DNA from: Endozoicomonas ascidiicola
GTDB taxonomy: Bacteria; Pseudomonadota; Gammaproteobacteria; Pseudomonadales; Endozoicomonadaceae
Assembly: GCF_001646945.1 (NCBI RefSeq)
Contig: NZ_LUTV01000004.1
Span: forward strand, 482,508-546,507
DNA length: 64,000 nt
Direction: 5' to 3'
Part shown: positions 27,027 to 37,062 of the stretch, one piece after another
How the letters are laid out: every line of letters begins with the position of its first letter
Position numbering within the stretch: the first letter of the stretch is position 1
Notes under the pieces: model-generated
What the model was told of the DNA's origin: nothing
Databases searched by the model: none
Seen by the model: only the letters and a program-made list of their open reading frames with translations
Translations under genes and position numbers: made by a program

Positions 27027-27470
27027 TTAAGATCGCTTGTGTTCTTCAGCCCCTTTACAGGCAAGCTGGTCGGCAATTTCATTCTCTCGATGGCCGGTGT
27101 GGCCTCGTACCCAGCGCCATTCAACCTCATGCTTCTGGTTCTGTTCATCCAGCATTTTCCAGAGATCCTGATTTTTTACCGGTTGGCCAGCCGCGTTTTT
27201 CCAGTTCTTACGCTTCCAGCCCTTCATCCATTCCAGAATGCCTTTGCGGACATACTGAGAGTCTGTGGTCAGGGTCACAGAACAGGGCCTTTTCAGTGCT
27301 TTCAATCCTTCAATAGCCGCCATCAATTCCATTCGATTGTTCGTGGTTTCCGGCTCACCGCCATAGAGTTCTTTTTCGAGATCTCCGTATCGAAGCAAAA
27401 CGCCCCAGCCACCAGGCCCCGGATTCCCCTTACAGGCTCCATCCGTAAAAATTTCAACGTTGAGGCTCAA
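27027..27470 (-). CDS. rnhA: Ribonuclease HI
   Basis: 147 residues. It degrades the RNA strand of RNA-DNA hybrids. The active-site D-E-D-D set is visible: D in [16 protein letters not shown] in [13 protein letters not shown] in LTTDSQYV and D in ENEIADQLA; the basic handle KGWKRKNWK is also present. The start is a TTG at 27470 with GGAGG upstream, overlapping the stop of the preceding methyltransferase gene (TTGA). Confidence 0.96.
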   Translation of the reverse strand: MSLNVEIFTDGACKGNPGPGGWGVLLRYGDLEKELYGGEPETTNNRMELMAAIEGLKALKRPCSVTLTTDSQYVRKGILEWMKGWKRKNWKNAAGQPVKNQDLWKMLDEQNQKHEVEWRWVRGHTGHRENEIADQLACKGAEEHKRS

Positions 27471-28288
27471 GCGCCCTCCTCTTTTTTTATGGCAATATCA
27501 TGACAAGAGAGTGATAAACGACTGGCACTGGGCCTTGCTAATGGCTGACCAACAAAACGACGGCGGACGTCAGACCAAACTTTACGAATGGGTGTCAGCC
27601 CTGGCGTTTCCCGGGTTGCCACCATCAGATAAAACCCACCGATGGGCAGTTGTGTCTGCTCTAGACGGTCTTCAATCAGATCACCCTTTAAACCCGAAAA
27701 CCAGGGTTTGATCGGATGAAGATAGCCACTGTAAATGATTTTCTCGATGGAAAAGTTCAACAGTACAAGCCAGTCTTTCAAACGAGATGGCGAGATAAAA
27801 TGCACACCTCGCATCATTTTTCGATAGCGTGGAACCGTGTGCCGGGCAACACTGCCAAAGCTGTAGGGATTAAAACCAATGATAATAAGTTTGCCATCTG
27901 GAATGATCGTATTCGCCGCTTCACTGAGCAGCCTGTGAGGGCTGTCTGCGACTTCCAGAGTATGTTGTAACAACACCAGATCCATCGATCCGGGCGTCAC
28001 TGGCCAATAAAGAGGGTCAGCGCAGATTTGTGCTCTTGGCGGATTATCAAGGTGATGATGACCCAGAATAAATTGACGCCGAACCTGACTTGACGACAGC
28101 AGATCCAGTTTCCATGAGATGGAACATTGCCCGGCATGGAAACCAAAGATCGTACTCAGCTCATGTTCCAGGAGGCTGCGTTCGCTCTCAACCAGAATTT
28201 TCCCAGAGTCTGTGTCCAGCCAATGCTCAAGCCCTTTGACTCGATCATCCAGACTGGTTTCCGCACTTTTTCCAAAAGGCCGAATCAT
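27467..28288 (-). CDS. SAM-dependent methyltransferase (YafS-like)
   Basis: About 273 residues from the ATG at 28288. It is a class I methyltransferase-like protein with [23 protein letters not shown] (motif after strand 4) and [14 protein letters not shown]. It always accompanies gloB/rnhA/dnaQ in many gammaproteobacteria, and its substrate is unknown. The first SAM-binding motif is poorly conserved. A longer frame begins with a TTG at 28378 but lacks a good site. Head of the methyltransferase-rnhA-dnaQ operon, divergent from gloB. Confidence 0.85.
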   Translation of the reverse strand: MIRPFGKSAETSLDDRVKGLEHWLDTDSGKILVESERSLLEHELSTIFGFHAGQCSISWKLDLLSSSQVRRQFILGHHHLDNPPRAQICADPLYWPVTPGSMDLVLLQHTLEVADSPHRLLSEAANTIIPDGKLIIIGFNPYSFGSVARHTVPRYRKMMRGVHFISPSRLKDWLVLLNFSIEKIIYSGYLHPIKPWFSGLKGDLIEDRLEQTQLPIGGFYLMVATRETPGLTPIRKVWSDVRRRFVGQPLARPSASRLSLSCHDIAIKKEEGA

Positions 28289-28457
28289 GCAGTCAAACAC
28301 ACCCGAAACAGATTGTGAAATATTGAAAGTTAACAGCCATATTACCTTTCCCGATAACAGTTTACACTGAAAACACAAACATAGACTCTACATTGTAACC
28401 CCATTCATTTACCATGGCTGTTTCTACATAGATATGCCGTCAGGGCTTTTCATCTTC

Positions 28458-29240
28458 ATGCTGACCATTACACCAATTCCGGCTTTTAATGATAATTATA
28501 TTTGGATGTTTCATCAGTCCGGGAGCTCGGATGTTTTTGTCGTTGACCCTGGCGATGCGCAACCCGTAGAACAGGCATTGAAACAACAGCAATGCCATCT
28601 TGCCGGTATTCTGATTACTCATCATCATTATGATCATACCGGTGGTATTACAGCCTTAACGGCTGACGGGGATATTCCGGTTTATGGCCCGGATAACACC
28701 AATATCTCCGGCATTACTCACCCTCTCAAAGATGGCAGTGAAGTTATGATTGCCGGCGCTCAATTCACTGTTTTTGCCACGCCAGGGCACACTCTGGATC
28801 ATATCGCCTATTTCACGGCTAGTGGCGAACAGGACAGTCCTGCATTGTTTTGTGGCGATACGTTGTTTTCAGCAGGCTGTGGCCGTTTGTTTGAAGGCAC
28901 TGCAGAACAAATGTACAGCAGCCTTTCAACACTGGCGGCACTGCCTGCAAACACTTTGATCTACCCAGCCCATGAATACACTCAAGCCAATTTAGAGTTT
29001 GCATTGGCTGTGGAACCTAATAACCAAAACATTATCAAAAGGAAGTTCGAGGTCGAGATGCTTCGCCAACGATTGGAACCATCGTTACCTTCTTCGTTAG
29101 CGACGGAACTGGCTACTAACCCGTTTCTCAGATCCGGCCAGGCCTCAGTCATCGATGCGGCACTGCAAAAAGGTGCGCAACCGGGCGCTTCTGCTTCTCA
29201 CGTTCTACGGGTAATCCGTGAATGGAAGGATCAATTTTGA
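28458..29240 (+). CDS. gloB: Hydroxyacylglutathione hydrolase (glyoxalase II)
   Basis: 260 residues. It hydrolyses S-lactoylglutathione to lactate and glutathione in methylglyoxal detoxification. The metal motif is THHHYDHTGG, with TPGHTLDH and FCGDTLFSAGCGRLFEG following, and the glutathione-binding C-terminus. I chose the ATG at 28458, which gives the standard MLTITPIPAFNDNYIW start; one 24 bases upstream is possible. It is followed 41 bases later by mltD. Confidence 0.96.
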   Translation: MLTITPIPAFNDNYIWMFHQSGSSDVFVVDPGDAQPVEQALKQQQCHLAGILITHHHYDHTGGITALTADGDIPVYGPDNTNISGITHPLKDGSEVMIAGAQFTVFATPGHTLDHIAYFTASGEQDSPALFCGDTLFSAGCGRLFEGTAEQMYSSLSTLAALPANTLIYPAHEYTQANLEFALAVEPNNQNIIKRKFEVEMLRQRLEPSLPSSLATELATNPFLRSGQASVIDAALQKGAQPGASASHVLRVIREWKDQF

Positions 29241-29281
29241 TGATGGTAGAATAACCGACTAATAAACCCAGAATCTATTTT

Positions 29282-30886
29282 ATGATCAAAGCTCCCCAAC
29301 CCAAGGACGGCCATCCCCGCAGCCGTTTTCCTGCCAATGCCAGGCTTTTGCTGTCTGGTATTGTCATGTCGTCGCTGTTGTCTGGCTGTCAGGTACTTAA
29401 CCAGTCTGAAACGTCGACTGAAGCTTCTCAGGCCGGTGGCCCAACTCTAGTGGCCAAAAGCACTAGCGGTACTGACGTTGAAAAAGTGGTTCAACCTGTC
29501 GTCATTGATGACCTCTGGGTACGTATTCAGTCCGGTCTGGCAATGGATCTTGACCAGAACAACAGCCGCATTCAGGCTGAGCTGAACTGGTACACCCGCC
29601 ACAAAAATTACTTCAATACCATGTCCAGCCGCGCTGCACCTTACCTCTACTTCATTGTAAAGGAAGCCGAAGCTCGTAAAGTGCCTCTGGAACTGGCGTT
29701 GATGCCCATTGTTGAAAGCAGTTTTGATCCTTTTGCCTATTCCCATGCAGGCGCTTCCGGGCTCTGGCAGTTTATGCCGGAGACCGGCGAGCACTACAAC
29801 CTTGATCAGAACTGGTGGTACGACGGCCGTCGTGATGTTGTCGCCTCCACCCGTGCCGCTCTGGATTATATGGTGTATATGCACGGCATGTTTGACGACT
29901 GGGAGCTGGCACTGGCCGCCTTTAACTCCGGTCCTGGTCGTGTGCTTCGTGCGGTTAAAAAGAATCAGCGTTTAGGGAAGTCCACTCGCTTTTGGGCTCT
30001 GGATTTACCTAAAGAAACAACCGCTTATGTCCCCAAGTTAATCGCACTTGCTAAAATCGTCAGAGACCCAAAAAAGTATGGGATGACCTTCGACACCATT
30101 GCCAACAAACCCTATTTCGCCAAGGTAAACACCAATGGTCAGCTTGATTTGGCCAAGGCATCAGAACTCTCCGGTGTCGATTTAAAACAGCTATACCAAC
30201 TCAACCCCGGGCTGAACCGCTGGTCCACACCACCAGAAGGGCCTCACTATCTGGTGGTTCCACTGAACCATGCAGAGCAGTTCCGAACTCAGCTGGCCGC
30301 TTTACCGGCAGAGCAACGGCTGTCCTGGCAGCGTTATGTGGTTAAAGCTGGAGACAATCTGGGTAAGATTGCTAATGACTTCAACACCAGCATTGATGTC
30401 ATTTCTGAAGCCAATAAACTGAACAGTACCATCATCCGCATTGGGCAGGGACTACTGATTCCTGTAGCCACTGGCAAATCAGAAGCGTACACCCTCAGTG
30501 CCAGCCAACGTTTAGCTGCCAAACAGAATCGCGGTGTATCCGGTCGATCAAAAGTGGAATACCGGGTAAAAAGCGGCGACAGCTTCTGGAGTATCGCCCG
30601 GAAGTATGAAGTTGGCGTAAGTGAGTTGACCCGTTGGAACAATTTGTCACCGCGGGATACTTTGCGGATTGATCAGGCGCTGGCTATTTGGACCGAACAG
30701 GAAAGCGATGGCAGCATTCTCCGTAAGGTCAACTATACCGTTCGTTCCGGTGACTCCCTCGCTAAGATTGCTTCCCGATTCAATGTCGAAGTCAATGAAA
30801 TTCAGGATTGGAACAACGATCTTAATGGCAAATACATCCATCCGGGTCAGCGTGTTATTGTCTTTGTGGACGTAACGGATACCTGA
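29282..30886 (+). CDS. mltD: Membrane-bound lytic murein transglycosylase D
   Basis: 534 residues. It cleaves peptidoglycan glycan strands with 1,6-anhydro formation at the outer membrane. It is a lipoprotein with LLSGC (Cys36). The SLT domain (about 105-250) has the catalytic Glu in PIVESSFDPFAYSHAGASG followed by WQFMPETG. Three LysM repeats follow at about 355-400, 425-470 and 480-528 (YVVKAGDNLGKIA, YRVKSGDSFWSIA, YTVRSGDSLAKIA). A long hairpin follows the stop. Confidence 0.95.
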   Translation: MIKAPQPKDGHPRSRFPANARLLLSGIVMSSLLSGCQVLNQSETSTEASQAGGPTLVAKSTSGTDVEKVVQPVVIDDLWVRIQSGLAMDLDQNNSRIQAELNWYTRHKNYFNTMSSRAAPYLYFIVKEAEARKVPLELALMPIVESSFDPFAYSHAGASGLWQFMPETGEHYNLDQNWWYDGRRDVVASTRAALDYMVYMHGMFDDWELALAAFNSGPGRVLRAVKKNQRLGKSTRFWALDLPKETTAYVPKLIALAKIVRDPKKYGMTFDTIANKPYFAKVNTNGQLDLAKASELSGVDLKQLYQLNPGLNRWSTPPEGPHYLVVPLNHAEQFRTQLAALPAEQRLSWQRYVVKAGDNLGKIANDFNTSIDVISEANKLNSTIIRIGQGLLIPVATGKSEAYTLSASQRLAAKQNRGVSGRSKVEYRVKSGDSFWSIARKYEVGVSELTRWNNLSPRDTLRIDQALAIWTEQESDGSILRKVNYTVRSGDSLAKIASRFNVEVNEIQDWNNDLNGKYIHPGQRVIVFVDVTDT

Positions 30887-30896
30887 TCTTTCATCC

Positions 30897-30934
30897 AGGC
30901 AATAAGTACTGGAGCTCTCTAATACTTATTGCCT
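30897..30934. terminator. Long hairpin after mltD
   Basis: A perfect 12-bp inverted repeat (AGGCAATAAGTA / TACTTATTGCCT) with a 14-base loop, starting 10 bases after the stop. It lacks a T-run, so it may be a Rho-dependent or RNA-stability structure rather than a classical terminator. Confidence 0.6.
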
Positions 30935-31040
30935 GCTATCCTGTTAGCTTTCCTGAACCATTATCCACTGTCGCAATAAAAATAGTTATTCGCCGAAGAC
31001 AGTCGATAATCTTCTGAACATGTTCAACAGGTGCCACTGA

Positions 31041-32846
31041 ATGCGGTCTACGCTGCACGTTTCGATTCGTTTTTTATTAGCTTGGTTATTCAGTTTATCG
31101 TTACTGGTGTACGCTGACTCAACTCTGCAAAATCCGCCTCTTCGCCATGCTATCAGTCTTTATGGGGAGCCTAAGTACCCAGCAGACTTTACACATTTTA
31201 ATTATGCGAACCCGGACGCGCCAAAAGGTGGAAGGATAAAACAAGGTGTTATCGGTCATTTTGATAGCCTGACACCCTATATTGACCGAGGTACAGCGGC
31301 GGCGGGAAGCTACCTGATGTACGATTCACTCCTCGCACGGTCCTGGGATGAGCCTTTGTCAAAATACGGGTTGATTGCTGAAAAAATGCAGTTAGATCCT
31401 GATAATCGCTGGGCCAGGTTTTATATTAATCCGCTGGCAACATTTCATGACGATAAGGCTGTCACTGCAGAAGATGTAAAGTTCAGTTTTGATGTACTCC
31501 GGGAAAAAGGCTCAACCTTCTACAAACAGTTTTATCAGGATATTGAGCATGTCGACATCAATGACGTGCGGACGGTAACGTTTCATTTTAAAAACAGTGA
31601 AAACCGTGAGCTGCCTTTAATTCTTGGACAAATGCCCATATTCCCGAAGCACTATTGGCAACACCGGGATTTTTCATCACCAGGCCTTGACGTTCCGGTA
31701 ACCAGTGGTCCCTATAAAGCCGTTACAGTTGAACCAGGTCGATCCATTACCTTTCAACGGGTTAAAAATTACTGGGGAAAGGATCTTGCGGTGAATCGCG
31801 GACGGCATAACTTTGATGTGATCCAATATGAATATTACCGGAACAATGCCGTACTTCTGGAAGCCCTGCAAAAGGGAGAATACGATTTCAGAATCGTGGT
31901 AGACCCAAGGGAATGGCATGACAAGCTAAATGACCAACGAATGGTTAAAAGCAACCTGACCCGTTCATCACTGACCAGCCATAACCCCCAAACCCTGACG
32001 TTGACTTACAACAGCCGTAAGCCCATTTTATCAGATGCCCGTGTTCGCCAGGCTTTAGGCTATACCGTCGATTTTAACTGGATTAACAAGCAGCTCTTTC
32101 ATGGTATGTACCAAAGGGCGCACAGCATCTTTGATGGCTCAGATCTTGGTGCAGATGCGGCACCGTCCACAGACGAAATCAACTTATTAAAACCCTGGCC
32201 CAAAGAAGTCCCAGCAGAAGCGTTAACATCCGTCTGGCGTTCACCAGGCAGTGAAGCTGATCTGAGCCGACGGGAAAGAAAACGCAAAGTGCTCGCTCTA
32301 CTGAACCAAGCGGGCTGGACTGTTCAAAATCACAGAATGACCAACGCGAAAGGACAACATCTTGAACTGGAAGTGTTAGTCTCTTCACCAGACAATGAAC
32401 GTATACTGCTGCCGGTACAAAAGTTAATGCAGGATATGGGGATCACATTAAAAATTCGTACGGTAGACATCGCACAGTATATCGAGCGACTGCGAAATCA
32501 GGATTACGACCTTGTGCTTCACACCTTTCCTCATACCGCTTCTCCGGGGACGGAACAAATCAGCCATTGGGGTTCATCCACTGTAGATCACCACGGCAGC
32601 CGAAACCTTGCGGGCGTAGACCTTAAATCTGTTGATGCATTAACTGAAAAAATCCCCATGGCAAAATCCAGAGAAGAACTACTGACGCTTGTCAGGACAC
32701 TGGATCGTACGATATTGTGGAATCATTACGTGCTTCCGTTGTGGTATTTGCCGGACTGGCTTGTTATTCATAAGAAAAGCCTGCGCTATCCGACCAACCC
32801 GGCACCTTATACCCTTGATCTCAGTACCTGGTGGTATGAACGTTAA
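31041..32846 (+). CDS. Peptide ABC transporter substrate-binding protein, YejA-like copy 1
   Basis: 601 residues of SBP family 5 with an N-terminal signal peptide (FLLAWLFSLSLLVYADS). It carries the YejA hallmark YPADFTHFNYANPDAPKGG and FDSLTPYIDRG near the N-terminus. Expected to bind oligopeptides or peptide-nucleotide compounds in the periplasm for the downstream YejBEF transporter. It is one of two tandem copies and is followed by the second after 75 bases. AGGTG precedes the ATG. The paired arrangement matches NppA1A2 of Pseudomonas aeruginosa. Confidence 0.92.
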   Translation: MRSTLHVSIRFLLAWLFSLSLLVYADSTLQNPPLRHAISLYGEPKYPADFTHFNYANPDAPKGGRIKQGVIGHFDSLTPYIDRGTAAAGSYLMYDSLLARSWDEPLSKYGLIAEKMQLDPDNRWARFYINPLATFHDDKAVTAEDVKFSFDVLREKGSTFYKQFYQDIEHVDINDVRTVTFHFKNSENRELPLILGQMPIFPKHYWQHRDFSSPGLDVPVTSGPYKAVTVEPGRSITFQRVKNYWGKDLAVNRGRHNFDVIQYEYYRNNAVLLEALQKGEYDFRIVVDPREWHDKLNDQRMVKSNLTRSSLTSHNPQTLTLTYNSRKPILSDARVRQALGYTVDFNWINKQLFHGMYQRAHSIFDGSDLGADAAPSTDEINLLKPWPKEVPAEALTSVWRSPGSEADLSRRERKRKVLALLNQAGWTVQNHRMTNAKGQHLELEVLVSSPDNERILLPVQKLMQDMGITLKIRTVDIAQYIERLRNQDYDLVLHTFPHTASPGTEQISHWGSSTVDHHGSRNLAGVDLKSVDALTEKIPMAKSREELLTLVRTLDRTILWNHYVLPLWYLPDWLVIHKKSLRYPTNPAPYTLDLSTWWYER

Positions 32847-32921
32847 GTCGTCTAATGCTTCTTACTATCAATATTGCTGTGATCGTTAAGCACTGCAGAC
32901 TCATACTGAAGATGACTTCTA

Positions 32922-34916
32922 ATGATGATAAAAAATTCAGGTACAACCCACAGAATTTCATCCTGCATCATGGGCCTCGGATTGATGTTGGCGGTGCCAT
33001 CCATCAGTTATGCAGAACTAGAAATTAAAACTGGACTACAAACGACCCTAACCCATCACGGCACTGCCAAATATGGTCAGCCCGGAAAACCCTTTCTTCA
33101 TTTTGATTATGCCAACCCGAATGCCCCCAAAGGCGGTAAACTTCGAATGGCAGCCAGTGGTACCTTCGACAGTCTTAACTCTTATTCCAGCAAGGGCACT
33201 GCTGTCACTGGCCTGAACCTGATCTATGACACGCTGATGACTCAGAGTAACGATGAAGCGTTTTCCATGTATCCTCTGGTAGCGGAATCCGCAGAAATTG
33301 CACCGGATAAGATGAGCATTCAGTTTAATCTCAACCCGGAAGCACGATTTCATGATGGAAAGTCCATAACAGCAGAGGATGTCAGCTACACCTTCAAGCT
33401 GCTAATTGAAAAGGGGCATCCCTTTTTTGGCAGTTATTATTCCGATATTGAATCGGTTAAGGCGTTGAACAAAGGTCAGGTACTTTTCTCATTCAAGTCT
33501 GATCAAAACCCTGAACTGCCCTTCATCATGTCTCAACTGCCAATTCTCCCCAAACATTATTGGGAAAAGCCGGAGAATGATTTTTCTTCCGCATCACTAA
33601 CACCACCCCTTGGCAGCGGCCCCTACAAAATCAGTCAGGTGGATGGTGGTCGCAGTATCAGTTATCAAAGAGTGGCTGACTACTGGGGCAAAGACCTGCC
33701 AGTAAACAAAGGCCGATACAACTTTGATGAAGTTATCTACGATTATTACCGCGATGAGCATGTGGCTTTGCAAGGACTGAAGGCCGGTGCTTATGACCTC
33801 CGCTATGAAACCGTGGCGAAAAACTGGGCAACCGCCTATGACGTTCCCGCCGTACACAATGGCGACTTAGTGCTTTCAACACTGCCAACCATCAGCCCTG
33901 CACCTATTCAGGGGTTTGCCTATAACCTGAGAAGAGATCAGTTTCAGGATCGAAAAGTGCGCAAGGCGATCAGTTACGCCATGGATTTTGAGTGGCTAAA
34001 CCGGAACCTGTTCTATAACAGCTATATTCGATCCAGCAGCTATTTCAATAATTCAGGCATGGAAGCCAAAGGCATGCCCAATGAAGACGAACTGGCATTG
34101 CTTGCACCATGGAAAAAACAGTTACCTGAAGACCTGTTCACGAAACCTTATGAATTGCCCGTTTCCGATGGCTCTGGAAATATTCGTTCGAACCTCAAGA
34201 CTGCTCTATCTTTATTAAAAGACGCTGGCTGGACATTAGATAATGGACAGTTGACCAACAGCAAAGGCGAACGTTTTTCCATAGAGCTATTAATCGCTCA
34301 GCCATCCATGGAACGGGTCGCCCTACCCTTTAAGAAAAATCTGGAGCAGATTGGCATCTCCCTGAATATCCGTACGGTGGATACTTCTCAGTATATTCAA
34401 CGGCTTCGTGATTTCGATTACGACATGATTGTTGTTGGCTACGGTCAATCAGCTTCACCCGGTAATGAGCAATCCGAATTCTGGGGCAGTACCGCAGCAG
34501 ATACCAAGGGCAGTAGAAATTACATGGGCATTAAAGATCCGGTCGTTGATGCCATGATTGGCCATGTCATTAATGCCCATAGCCGGCAAGAGTTAACCAC
34601 TGCCGTTAAAGCGTTGGATCGGGTATTACTCTGGGGCGAATACCTGATTCCGCAATGGTACTATCCTTATGATCGAATCGCTCACAGTAGCAAGGTGGTA
34701 CGTCCCGATGCTGAACCGCTTTACAATACTGACCTGTACACCTGGTGGATAGAGGAAGCGAATGCATCAGAACCGTCCAGAAAAGCTTCAACGCCAGTTC
34801 AATCACCGGTGGATGATGAGCAATCCAACAAATGGCTCTATTCTGGTTTGGTTTTGCTGGGGTTGATTCCTTTATGGATGCACCGTCGTAGAAAACGTAC
34901 GTCACCGATCGATTAA
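32922..34916 (+). CDS. yejA: Peptide ABC transporter substrate-binding protein, YejA-like copy 2, with C-terminal membrane segment
   Basis: 664 residues, with a signal peptide ([17 protein letters not shown]), SBP family 5, and [19 protein letters not shown] as in copy 1. It is longer than copy 1 by a linker ([20 protein letters not shown]) and a C-terminal hydrophobic helix ([15 protein letters not shown]) followed by basic residues (MHRRRKRTS). That tail predicts anchoring in the inner membrane with the binding domain in the periplasm, unlike the usual soluble YejA. The yejB ATG follows after 17 bases. Confidence 0.92.
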   Translation: MMIKNSGTTHRISSCIMGLGLMLAVPSISYAELEIKTGLQTTLTHHGTAKYGQPGKPFLHFDYANPNAPKGGKLRMAASGTFDSLNSYSSKGTAVTGLNLIYDTLMTQSNDEAFSMYPLVAESAEIAPDKMSIQFNLNPEARFHDGKSITAEDVSYTFKLLIEKGHPFFGSYYSDIESVKALNKGQVLFSFKSDQNPELPFIMSQLPILPKHYWEKPENDFSSASLTPPLGSGPYKISQVDGGRSISYQRVADYWGKDLPVNKGRYNFDEVIYDYYRDEHVALQGLKAGAYDLRYETVAKNWATAYDVPAVHNGDLVLSTLPTISPAPIQGFAYNLRRDQFQDRKVRKAISYAMDFEWLNRNLFYNSYIRSSSYFNNSGMEAKGMPNEDELALLAPWKKQLPEDLFTKPYELPVSDGSGNIRSNLKTALSLLKDAGWTLDNGQLTNSKGERFSIELLIAQPSMERVALPFKKNLEQIGISLNIRTVDTSQYIQRLRDFDYDMIVVGYGQSASPGNEQSEFWGSTAADTKGSRNYMGIKDPVVDAMIGHVINAHSRQELTTAVKALDRVLLWGEYLIPQWYYPYDRIAHSSKVVRPDAEPLYNTDLYTWWIEEANASEPSRKASTPVQSPVDDEQSNKWLYSGLVLLGLIPLWMHRRRKRTSPID

Positions 34917-34933
34917 ACCGGCAGGATCGCTCC

Positions 34934-36022
34934 ATGAGCAGCTACATACTGAGACGATTGGCACTGATGATACCGACGCTGCTTGGTATCATGCTGGTTA
35001 ACTTCCTGATCATACAGGCCGCTCCCGGCGGCCCGGTTGAGCAGATGATTGCCAAGCTGGAAGGTTTTGAGAGCAACGCCCTCAGCCGTATTGGTGGTTC
35101 TGGTAATGCTGAAGTACAACAGGTCAGTTCCGATAACTCCGGTGAGTATCGAGGGCGCCGTGGGCTGGATCCTGAATTGATCAAAGATATCGAAAAGCTC
35201 TACGGCTTTGATAAGCCTGCCCATGAGCGCTTTTTCACCATGCTAAAAAACTATCTGGTGTTTGATTTTGGTGATTCTTTTTTTCGGGATGCCAAAGTCA
35301 TTGACCTGATCAAAGAAAAGCTGCCCGTCTCCATTTCGCTTGGTTTATGGAGCACCCTGATCATCTACTTGATATCCATCCCCCTGGGAATACGAAAAGC
35401 CCTGAAACACGGCAGTCGGTTTGATATCTGGTCCAGCGCCGTCATCACCACCGGTTATGCGATCCCCAGTTTTTTGCTGGCTATTTTATTGATTGTTGTT
35501 TTTGCCGGCGGCAGTTACTGGAATCTGTTTCCTCTGAGAGGTTTGTTCTCAGAAAATTTTGACGAGTTAAGTCTTTTCGGAAAAATCGTAGATTACGCCT
35601 GGCATATGACGTTACCCCTGATCTGTATGGTGATCAGTGGCTTTGCCACGCTGACCATGCTGACAAAAAACTCATTTCTTGATGAAATCCATAAACAATA
35701 CGTTCAAACGGCCCGAGCAAAAGGGCTTGATGAGAAACGGGTTCTTTATGGTCATATTTTCAGAAATGCCATGCTTTTGGTTATTTCCGGATTTCCTGCC
35801 GCTTTGATCGGTATATTGTTTACCAGCTCCTTGTTGATCGAGATTATCTTCTCTCTCGATGGGCTGGGCTTGCTGGGGTATGAAGCGGCCATTAATCGTG
35901 ATTATCCCGTGGTGTTTGGTTCACTCTATATTTTCACATTGCTGGGTATGGTGATTAAACTGGTTGGTGATCTGACCTATGTCATGGTTGACCCGAGAAT
36001 TGATTTTGAGGCCAGAGACTGA
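34934..36022 (+). CDS. yejB: Peptide ABC transporter permease YejB
   Basis: 362 residues. It is an inner-membrane permease of the DppB/OppB type with an N-terminal helix ([20 protein letters not shown]), a YejB-typical periplasmic insertion (about residues 35-90), and the BPD_transp_1 domain. The EAA-type loop interacting with the ATPase is visible around [19 protein letters not shown]. It forms a heterodimer with YejE. AGGA precedes the ATG. Confidence 0.95.
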   Translation: MSSYILRRLALMIPTLLGIMLVNFLIIQAAPGGPVEQMIAKLEGFESNALSRIGGSGNAEVQQVSSDNSGEYRGRRGLDPELIKDIEKLYGFDKPAHERFFTMLKNYLVFDFGDSFFRDAKVIDLIKEKLPVSISLGLWSTLIIYLISIPLGIRKALKHGSRFDIWSSAVITTGYAIPSFLLAILLIVVFAGGSYWNLFPLRGLFSENFDELSLFGKIVDYAWHMTLPLICMVISGFATLTMLTKNSFLDEIHKQYVQTARAKGLDEKRVLYGHIFRNAMLLVISGFPAALIGILFTSSLLIEIIFSLDGLGLLGYEAAINRDYPVVFGSLYIFTLLGMVIKLVGDLTYVMVDPRIDFEARD

Positions 36023-36024
36023 CC

Positions 36025-37056
36025 ATGAGCAGGTTTACTTTGAATCCATTGAACCAACGACGCTGGCAGAATTTCAAACAGAATCGGCGTGGTTATATTT
36101 CTCTCTGGATTTTTTCCATACTGTTTGTTGTCACCCTTCTGGCAGAAGGCGTGTCCAACGACAAACCACTGCTGGTCTGGTTTGATGGTGAACCGTACTT
36201 TCCAACCTTTGTTACCTATCCGGAAACCACCTTTGGCGGTGAGTTTGAACTGGCCATGGATTATCGCCAGGACTATGCGAAAGAATTAATTGAACCCAAA
36301 GGCTGGATGATTTGGCCACCGATTCAATACAGTTACGACACCATCAATTATGCCCGCATTGCCCCTGCGGCTCCCTCCCTTGAAAACTGGCTGGGAACCG
36401 ACGACCAGGGTCGTGATGTGCTGGCCCGGGTTATTTATGGGTTTCGGATTTCTGTGTTGTTCGGATTGGCATTGACGCTGTTCAGCACCATCATTGGCGT
36501 CGCCGTCGGCGCATTGCAGGGTTTTTATGGCGGCAAAGTCGACTTATTTGGTCAACGTTTTATTGAAATCTGGTCCGGAATGCCCAACCTTTATCTGCTG
36601 ATTATTCTCTCCAGCTTTGTCGAACCCGGCTTCTGGTGGTTACTGGGCATTATGTTGTTATTTCAATGGATGACACTGGTTGACGTAGTACGGGCAGAAT
36701 TTCTTCGCGGGCGAAATTTGGAATACGTTCGCGCAGCAAGAGCCCTCGGTATGAGCGACGCTCGCCTGATGTTCAATCACATTTTACCGAACGCCATGAT
36801 TGCCACCGTGACGTTTATGCCCTTTATTCTCACCGGCGCCATCACCACCCTCACCTCTTTGGACTTTCTTGGTTTCGGGCTGCCCGCGGGCTCACCATCT
36901 CTCGGCGAGTTAATCGCCCAGGGGAAAAATAATCTACAAGCCCCATGGCTGGGAATCGCCGCATTTATGGTGATGTCCATCATGCTCACTTTACTGGTCT
37001 TCATTGGTGAAGCTTGCAGGGATGCCCTTGACCCAAGAAAATACTACGCCGGATAG
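36025..37056 (+). CDS. yejE: Peptide ABC transporter permease YejE
   Basis: 343 residues of DppC/OppC type, starting 2 bases after the yejB stop. An N-terminal helix is followed by the YejE-specific periplasmic region (PLLVWFDGEPYFPTF) and NWLGTDDQGRDVLARV, then the permease core with the EAA loop YVRAARALGMSDARLMFNH. It pairs with YejB. Confidence 0.95.
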   Translation: MSRFTLNPLNQRRWQNFKQNRRGYISLWIFSILFVVTLLAEGVSNDKPLLVWFDGEPYFPTFVTYPETTFGGEFELAMDYRQDYAKELIEPKGWMIWPPIQYSYDTINYARIAPAAPSLENWLGTDDQGRDVLARVIYGFRISVLFGLALTLFSTIIGVAVGALQGFYGGKVDLFGQRFIEIWSGMPNLYLLIILSSFVEPGFWWLLGIMLLFQWMTLVDVVRAEFLRGRNLEYVRAARALGMSDARLMFNHILPNAMIATVTFMPFILTGAITTLTSLDFLGFGLPAGSPSLGELIAQGKNNLQAPWLGIAAFMVMSIMLTLLVFIGEACRDALDPRKYYAG

Positions 37057-37062
37057 AAGACA

